From contig OZ245869.1 of the NCBI GenBank assembly GCA_965229355.1, positions 682,001 through 746,000 on the forward strand: a DNA stretch of 64,000 bases, in the 5' to 3' direction. Positions 58,582 to 64,000 of this stretch are shown in pieces; positions within the stretch are counted from its first letter, which is position 1; the number at the start of each line of letters is the position of its first letter. The notes under the pieces are model-generated. The model did not search any database. It saw only the letters and a list, made by a program, of their open reading frames with translations, and had not been told where the DNA came from. Origin of the DNA: GCA-2737725 sp965229355 (lineage in GTDB: Bacteria; Pseudomonadota; Alphaproteobacteria; Rhodospirillales; Rhodospirillaceae). The translations under genes were made by a program, and so were the position numbers.

Positions 58582-60081
58582 GTGGCGCGCATCACCATCA
58601 AACTTGCATTCTTCGCGACACTCGCCACAACACTGCTGTCACTTGGCGCATCAGCGGAAACACCGCTGCGCATTGCGTATGGCAGTGGCCCCAGCGGGCG
58701 CAACAACCCGCATGATTCAGCATCAATTACGCGTCTGTGGTATTATGCCGCCACCTATGACGCACTCACATATATTACGCGCGATGGCAAACTCGAGCCC
58801 TGGCTTGCATTAGAGTGGACGCGCGAAACACCGACAACATGGCTTTTTCGGCTACGGCCAAATGTCGTGTTTTCAAACGGGCAACCCCTGACACCGCAAG
58901 ACGTGATAAACAACGTTATGTATTTGACAGGTCCTGGAAAGACTGAGCCAGTTGCAGGTTATGTGAACGGCGTTTCGAAGGCTGAAGCTGCAGATGATTT
59001 GACCATCCGCTTTACCACCGCACGACCTGATCCAATGTTACCGCGCAAGCTAAGTCTCATCCGCATCGCGGCCCTGCCGAAAGGCCAAGCGTTTACGCAC
59101 GACGCGCTCGTTACAAACGCTATTGGGACGGGACCATATAAGGTCGACACGTGGCAAACGGCGAGCATGCAATTTAGTGCCGCGCCAAACGCATGGCGAC
59201 GCGCACCTACGCAAAAGCTTGAAGCTATTAGCGCACCTGACCCGATCAACCGAAGGAACGCGCTGACGACAAAGCGCGTCGACTTGGCGATGGCTGCGTT
59301 TGAGCCCTTTGAAGCCGCAGACAAAACGCTGCCCTATACCGTGAATGTCGAACAACTGCCTGCCGTCGTCGGCATGGCTTACAACACTGTGCGTGAAGGC
59401 CCCTTAAAGGATTTGCGTGTACGCAAGGCCATTGAACTTGCCGTGAACCGGGAACAAATTATCGGTGCGCTGTTTTCGGGTCTTGCAAAGCAAGCAACGC
59501 AGCCCGCCCGGCGCGAATTTTTTGGATTTGATGATACGCTGACACCTGCACCCTACGATCCTGCGCGGGCAAAAGCTTTGCTAGCCGAAGCCGGATATAA
59601 AAACGGCTTTAAGATGACAATGACGCTGACGAGTGGCGCAACGGTTTGGGATCAAATTTTCCAAGCAGTCGCAGGGGACCTGCGTAAGGTTGGCATTAAT
59701 CTCGTCATCGAGATGGCCCCTGAGCAGACAGTTGCCAACTATCATTACTCACAGGGCTATCCGTCTGACGCCTTCGGCGCGACCTACTTCTCTCCATCAT
59801 TTGATGCGCTCGATGTTATGCGCCAACATTCGTGCACATGGCCCGTCGCATGGCACTGCGATCAAGACGCCACGCGAATGATCGAGCGCGCACAGAACGA
59901 GCCGGATTTGAAAGTGAGAGAGGACCTGACCCGCGACATCATGCGGCGCACGCGCGACACCGCAATGGGTATGTTTATGTATGAATCTATTGGCTTCACA
60001 GGCTACAACCGACGCATCAGCAATTTTCAGTCAGACTTTCACTTCATTCGCTATGAACTGATGAAAGTTGCGGAAGAGTAA
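58582..60081 (+). CDS. ABC transporter substrate-binding protein, SBP_bac_5 (peptide/nickel type)
   Basis: The protein has 499 residues from GTG 58582 (no ATG fits the signal peptide), behind AAAGGAAGG. The Sec signal ends near LGASAE. The mature protein follows the DppA/OppA plan: TRLWYYAATYDALTYI, WLFRLRPNVVFSNGQPLTP, and RKAIELAVNREQII. It captures a peptide or other compound in the periplasm. The matching permeases and ATPases are not in this window. A related protein lies at 62323. Confidence 0.88.
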   Translation: MARITIKLAFFATLATTLLSLGASAETPLRIAYGSGPSGRNNPHDSASITRLWYYAATYDALTYITRDGKLEPWLALEWTRETPTTWLFRLRPNVVFSNGQPLTPQDVINNVMYLTGPGKTEPVAGYVNGVSKAEAADDLTIRFTTARPDPMLPRKLSLIRIAALPKGQAFTHDALVTNAIGTGPYKVDTWQTASMQFSAAPNAWRRAPTQKLEAISAPDPINRRNALTTKRVDLAMAAFEPFEAADKTLPYTVNVEQLPAVVGMAYNTVREGPLKDLRVRKAIELAVNREQIIGALFSGLAKQATQPARREFFGFDDTLTPAPYDPARAKALLAEAGYKNGFKMTMTLTSGATVWDQIFQAVAGDLRKVGINLVIEMAPEQTVANYHYSQGYPSDAFGATYFSPSFDALDVMRQHSCTWPVAWHCDQDATRMIERAQNEPDLKVREDLTRDIMRRTRDTAMGMFMYESIGFTGYNRRISNFQSDFHFIRYELMKVAEE

Positions 60082-60082
60082 A

Positions 60083-61063
60083 TTATTGCACGCCGCCACA
60101 ACGCTTGCCGCCGGTACCATTGACTAAGAACGCCTCAGCATCACGCACGGTTCGTACCGGATCTTCCATCACAAGCTTATGTCCTAAGTCAGGGTACATA
60201 ATCACCCGTACATGTGCATTTTTAAACGCTTCAGCGATTTGGCAATGCAGTTCAGGCGGCAGCACGGGACCGGCCAAGCCCCATTGAATAAGAACGGGTG
60301 CTGTCACACTTGCAGCAATCTCATAATCCTTTGCAGCACCTCCATTCGCCAACCATGTGGCAATGCGTTGCCGGTGCTCGGCTACTTGACCGGGACGGCT
60401 ATTTAAGATGCGATAACGCGTCACCATATCATCCGTCACACGTTGGGGATCAGCAAATATCCCTTCCAAGAAAGCGCGCCAGTATAAATTGGTGGATGTG
60501 GTGCCTAGAATATTATCATGCAGCCAGAAGATCACGGTGTTGGTGGTCGATATTTTATTCGCTGCGGGAAGTTTCAATGGCACTGTCGAGAGAACCATTT
60601 TCTCGACGCGCCCGGGATTTAATGCCGCAAATCGCACAGCTTCTGTTGCGCCAGACGACGTTGCCCCGATCATGAATTTGTCCACGCCAAGCTGATTAAG
60701 GAGGGCGCTGAGAAGATATAATTGGCGGGTTGAAGAATAATCGCCTTTTGCATCAGGGCCCGTCAGACCGTGCGCTAAACTGTCCAGCCGAATGATGCGG
60801 AAGTGATCACGTAACGCTTCAACCCAACCATCCCATTGATGCAAACTGGCGCGCGAGCCGTGCATGAGCACCAGCACTGGCCCTTGTCCTTCGTCGCGAA
60901 AATGAACTCGCGTGCCATCAATTACGGCGAATTGCGAGGGCAACCCACCGTAGCGAGCCATGGCCTCGTCCGGATCAGTGTCGAGTGCGCCGCTACGGGT
61001 ATACATCACCCCGGCTGCTAGCATCGCAATAACAACACCGAACGTCAGAATCACTATCTTCAT
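60083..61063 (-). CDS. Alpha/beta hydrolase, membrane-anchored or exported
   Basis: The protein has 326 residues. One hydrophobic N-terminal segment (residues 3-19) precedes the hydrolase fold: LVLMHGSRASLHQWDG for the oxyanion strand, RLDSLAHGLTGPD, and the elbow GATSSGA with Ser at the nucleophile position. The C-terminal His is in YPDLGHKLV, so the Ser-His-Asp triad appears complete. It lies one base after the stop of the binding protein at 58582, but on the opposite strand. Substrate unknown. Confidence 0.85.
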   Translation of the reverse strand: MKIVILTFGVVIAMLAAGVMYTRSGALDTDPDEAMARYGGLPSQFAVIDGTRVHFRDEGQGPVLVLMHGSRASLHQWDGWVEALRDHFRIIRLDSLAHGLTGPDAKGDYSSTRQLYLLSALLNQLGVDKFMIGATSSGATEAVRFAALNPGRVEKMVLSTVPLKLPAANKISTTNTVIFWLHDNILGTTSTNLYWRAFLEGIFADPQRVTDDMVTRYRILNSRPGQVAEHRQRIATWLANGGAAKDYEIAASVTAPVLIQWGLAGPVLPPELHCQIAEAFKNAHVRVIMYPDLGHKLVMEDPVRTVRDAEAFLVNGTGGKRCGGVQ

Positions 61064-61225
61064 ATTTGCCCCCTAGCGGAACGTTATACCGCTGCTTTGC
61101 TCTCGCAAAGAGCTACATTGATCGGATACCGAGCAATACTTAGCTCCCACCTTGAGAGATGAAAGTATCCCTAAAACACTGCTACCAGCTCCTTTCATGC
61201 GCTGATGTTCAAATAGGATTTCGCT

Positions 61226-62308
61226 ATGTCTATCCAGGTTCTTGGCCTTTTCACTCATCGCAACAGCGCCGAACACCGGCCACAGCCCATGTCAAAGTTC
61301 GACCTGCCATTTCTGGGTGAACTGGCAAAAGCGTATGACCGCAACGGTTATGACCGTATGCTGATTGCAAACGCAGCCACATGGCCTGATAGCATTCCGT
61401 TCGCGGCATACATTGCAGGCATCACAGAGCATGTTGGCTTCATGATCGCGCACCGCCCCGGCTTCGTACAACCAACGATGGCTGCACGTATGCTCGCAAC
61501 AATTGATCAATTGAGCCGCGGGCGTACGGCGGTTCACATCATCACGGGCGCCAACGATAAAGAAATGGAAGCCGATGGCGATTTTCTAACCAAAGATGTG
61601 CGCTACGATCGCAGTGCCGAGTACGTAGACGTCTTACGTAAAATTTGGACCAACGATCAACCGGTCGACCATGAGGGGCGTTTTTATAAATTCAACCGCG
61701 GCCTTTCAGCGATGAAAACATATCGCGGTGGCAGCTTGCCCGTCTTCTGGGGCGGTAGTTCGCCAGAGTCCGTTCAGCATGCTGGCCGCTGCGCTGATGT
61801 ATATGCGATGGGCATCGAGACGTTGGATAAGACGCGCGATCTCATCGAAAGCGTCAAAGCATCTGGGCAACAGCATGGCCGTACGCTTGAATATCTTTTA
61901 TCGGCACGCTTGATCATTGCAGACACCGAAGAGGCTGCTTGGCAAAAGGCGCGGTATATCCTTGATGGTGTTATGGCGAATATTGAGCAACTCAATCAGC
62001 ACGCCATTGATCCCCGCACGCACGAGCGGTACGGGGAATTAGCAAAACGCGAGGACTGCTTGGACACACGCCTTTGGATTGGCGTTACAAAAGCGACCAA
62101 AGGTACCCGCGCGGTCACAAGTTTGGTGGGCACGCCTGAACAGGTTGTCAATGAGTTGATGCGTTATTACGATCTCGGCATTCGGCATTTTCTGATCAGT
62201 GGCTTTGATTTTTTGACCGACCCGGATGAATTAGGTCGCGATGTGATTCCGCGACTACGTGCGAAAGCTGCGGAGCGTGAAAGTGCCGCTGTCAAAGTTG
62301 CTGTTTAA
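61226..62308 (+). CDS. LLM-class flavin-dependent monooxygenase, SsuD-like
   Basis: The protein has 360 residues with the bacterial luciferase-like TIM barrel. GFMIAHRPGFVQPTMAARML and AVHIITGANDKEMEADGD match the alkanesulfonate monooxygenase (SsuD) branch, and VFWGGSSPESVQHAG is the flavin-side motif. It uses reduced FMN from a separate reductase to cleave C-S bonds or oxidise other substrates. It is followed 14 bases later by a peptide-type binding protein, suggesting a transport-plus-oxidation operon. ATG 61226 follows AGGA. Confidence 0.87.
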   Translation: MSIQVLGLFTHRNSAEHRPQPMSKFDLPFLGELAKAYDRNGYDRMLIANAATWPDSIPFAAYIAGITEHVGFMIAHRPGFVQPTMAARMLATIDQLSRGRTAVHIITGANDKEMEADGDFLTKDVRYDRSAEYVDVLRKIWTNDQPVDHEGRFYKFNRGLSAMKTYRGGSLPVFWGGSSPESVQHAGRCADVYAMGIETLDKTRDLIESVKASGQQHGRTLEYLLSARLIIADTEEAAWQKARYILDGVMANIEQLNQHAIDPRTHERYGELAKREDCLDTRLWIGVTKATKGTRAVTSLVGTPEQVVNELMRYYDLGIRHFLISGFDFLTDPDELGRDVIPRLRAKAAERESAAVKVAV

Positions 62309-62322
62309 ACACAAGGTTTTCC

Positions 62323-63801
62323 ATGCGCAGCTTTCTTCTGCCTCTGCTGACGACACTGATGCTTTTCAGCACAGCGCAGGGAGAGATACTGCACATTGTG
62401 ACCGCATCACTACCTGAGACACGCGGCAATCCCTTTTCGTATAGCGGCTTACCAGCAGGTTTGGTGACACAAGCTGCCTTCGAGCCCCTCGTTAAAATAG
62501 ACGCGCATGGTGATGTTGCGCCCGAGCTTGCGACGTTTTGGACACAAGAAAACCCAAAGCGATGGGTGTTTAAACTTCGTCCCGATGTTGTGTTCTCAAA
62601 CGGCGAAGCATTTAACGCTGAGGCCGTGCTGACAGCTTTTAATTACCTTATGGGAACACCCCTGCCGCCCGATGCGTTGGCAACACAGGTTTTACGTGAC
62701 CGTGTTGCGAAAGTTATAGCCGTCGATAGCCATACGGTCGCAATCGAAACCAAAACCGTTGATCCCATCCTTCCAATTCACATGATCGCGTTACGCATTC
62801 CCGCACCGAAAGCTTGGTTGAAGGGATTGGAGTCATTCCTGGCGGCCCCTGCTGGTACCGGGCCCTACAAAATTGATACATGGACTGCTAATACGGTTTT
62901 GTTGTCGCGTAATATACTGTCGCGCCACCCGGGCAAGGTCGAGAATCTAAAGATCACCGAAATTCCCGATCAAACCGCGCGTGGCATGGCGTTATTATCT
63001 AAGTCCGCTGATGTTGCCATGGACATCCCCAATGATGTTGAAGACGATCTGAAGCACAGCAACATGCGTTTAGCGGCGCGCGCATCCAGCATGGTGATGT
63101 TCTTCCAATTCGTCACAACGAATGGGGAGAGCCCGGCAAAAGATGTGCGTGTAAGGCGGGCTTTGAACTACGCGGTCAACAAAGAGGCGATCATTAATGC
63201 GTTTCTGGCAAATGCTGTAAAACCGGCCACACAATTTACCAGCGAAGAATCTTTCGGCTTTAATTCTGACCTCAAGGCTTATCCATACGACCCCGATAAA
63301 GCCCGCGCATTATTGGCAGAAGCAGGCTTTAAGAACGGCTTTGAATTCCCTGCATTATATGTGGGCGGCAATGGAGCTGATCGCGCATTGTACCAGCAAG
63401 TCGCGACGGACTTGGCTCAAGTGGGCGTGAAAATGAGTTTACGCGAAATTACGCTCACGACATGGATGCAGCATTTGTTCTCGGGCGAATGGCCCGTCAA
63501 AGCGTTTGTGACGGGCGTACAAGGGTGGGACCCACTCTTGGCTTTTACGACACGGAGCTGCAATTGGGTGAAGCCGCATTATTGCGACCCGAACGTGTTA
63601 CCTTTGCTGGCTGATGCGCGCGCGGCACAAGATGCAGAGAGCATGCGAGGCCGCACAAAGGCCGTGATGGCCTATGAACGGGATAACCCACCTGGAATTA
63701 TGCTATGGCGCAAAGCCTCATTCGATGGCCTGAGCCGACGCGTGACGGGCTACAACGCCACATTCGACCGCATACAATTTACCGAACTGGGCGTGCAGTA
63801 A
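62323..63801 (+). CDS. ABC transporter substrate-binding protein, SBP_bac_5 type
   Basis: The protein has 492 residues; the signal peptide ends near FSTAQG. It has the same plan as the 58582 protein: RWVFKLRPDVVFSNGEAFNAEAV and VRRALNYAVNKEAI are clear matches. It follows the SsuD-like gene by 14 bases and is probably cotranscribed with it. The permease genes may lie beyond the window. Confidence 0.88.
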   Translation: MRSFLLPLLTTLMLFSTAQGEILHIVTASLPETRGNPFSYSGLPAGLVTQAAFEPLVKIDAHGDVAPELATFWTQENPKRWVFKLRPDVVFSNGEAFNAEAVLTAFNYLMGTPLPPDALATQVLRDRVAKVIAVDSHTVAIETKTVDPILPIHMIALRIPAPKAWLKGLESFLAAPAGTGPYKIDTWTANTVLLSRNILSRHPGKVENLKITEIPDQTARGMALLSKSADVAMDIPNDVEDDLKHSNMRLAARASSMVMFFQFVTTNGESPAKDVRVRRALNYAVNKEAIINAFLANAVKPATQFTSEESFGFNSDLKAYPYDPDKARALLAEAGFKNGFEFPALYVGGNGADRALYQQVATDLAQVGVKMSLREITLTTWMQHLFSGEWPVKAFVTGVQGWDPLLAFTTRSCNWVKPHYCDPNVLPLLADARAAQDAESMRGRTKAVMAYERDNPPGIMLWRKASFDGLSRRVTGYNATFDRIQFTELGVQ

Positions 63802-63917
63802 CATAATACGATAGTGGCGTGCCTTCACGGTATGAGCGGCGGCAAAATACATCTCGCGCCGCCTCGGGCGGAACTTCAGACTGCTGCTTTATCTTTGAGG
63901 CTGGAGCCGCCAATCTG

Positions 63918-64000
63918 ATGACACGCCTTCATACCGAGTTCATTCAATCTCAAGTCTTGCCATGGTCACCATGGAGTGACTCGGCATGGCACCACGGCGT
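63918..64000 (+). CDS. Start of a further gene, cut by the window end
   Basis: An ATG at 63918 opens a frame that stays open to the last base (27 codons). The start MTRLHTEFIQSQVLPWSPW is protein-like and resembles cupin-type proteins, but too little is visible for a family call. The ribosome site is weak. Treat as provisional. Bases 63802-63917 show no gene. Confidence 0.35.
   Translation, partial: MTRLHTEFIQSQVLPWSPWSDSAWHHG

Overview
The window reads as chromosomal DNA of a Gram-negative bacterium, most likely an alphaproteobacterium. The reasons are an FnrN-type FNR regulator with a Cys-x2-Cys-x7-Cys cluster, a PAS_5-like single-domain protein, Tat and Sec signal peptides, moderate-to-high GC and dense packing into short operons. 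I would not name a genus from this sequence. I found no rRNA, tRNA, CRISPR array, insertion sequence, phage gene or replication origin.

Layout. 1-7400: a truncated membrane protein, an unknown protein with a FliM-like acidic tail, an LtaS-type phosphoglycerol transferase, a VAO-type FAD oxidase, a small membrane protein, an aromatic-ring-type flavin monooxygenase and a PAS-like protein. 7405-7832: an unusually long convergent gap that can fold into several hairpins, a possible non-coding RNA. 7833-13756: a periplasmic PQQ dehydrogenase and a putrescine/spermidine ABC operon whose ATPase gene carries an in-frame TAA. 13861-30925: a catabolic-looking region with a class D flavin monooxygenase, a carboxymuconolactone decarboxylase-like protein, five SDRs (four of them close paralogues), four MFS carriers, a lipocalin-like protein, a DUF1838 protein, an HD-domain protein with a diiron-oxygenase ligand pattern, a Rieske oxygenase and a beta-propeller lactonase-like protein. 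31035-43199: an aldo/keto reductase facing its LysR regulator, a second class D monooxygenase, two beta-lactamase-fold hydrolases, an Asp/Glu-racemase-like protein, an MFS carrier, a DUF3089 protein, and two divergent alpha/beta hydrolases with His at the nucleophile position.

43208-51605 is the most distinctive block. A universal stress protein and an oxygen-sensing FNR regulator are divergent around an FNR box. A second FNR box precedes a four-gene operon encoding a Tat-exported type II DMSO-reductase-family molybdoenzyme (alpha), its TorD/DdhD-like chaperone, its four-cluster Fe-S beta subunit, and a 14-helix DHA2-type MFS protein that continues through a 15th helix into a c-type cytochrome. 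The usual heme b gamma subunit is absent from this operon. I infer that the fused cytochrome takes its place as periplasmic electron partner, under anaerobic control.

51619-64000: cardiolipin synthase with an EEP-family phosphatase, an Asp-box (sialidase-like) secreted protein with a TlpA thioredoxin, a type B carboxylesterase, an IclR regulator, two peptide-type ABC binding proteins without permeases in view, an alpha/beta hydrolase, an SsuD-like flavin monooxygenase, and the start of a further gene.

Taken together, the genes describe an organism that imports and oxidises diverse organic compounds using many unrelated oxygenases and dehydrogenases, and that also has a low-oxygen respiratory module. 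Substrates cannot be read from the sequence.
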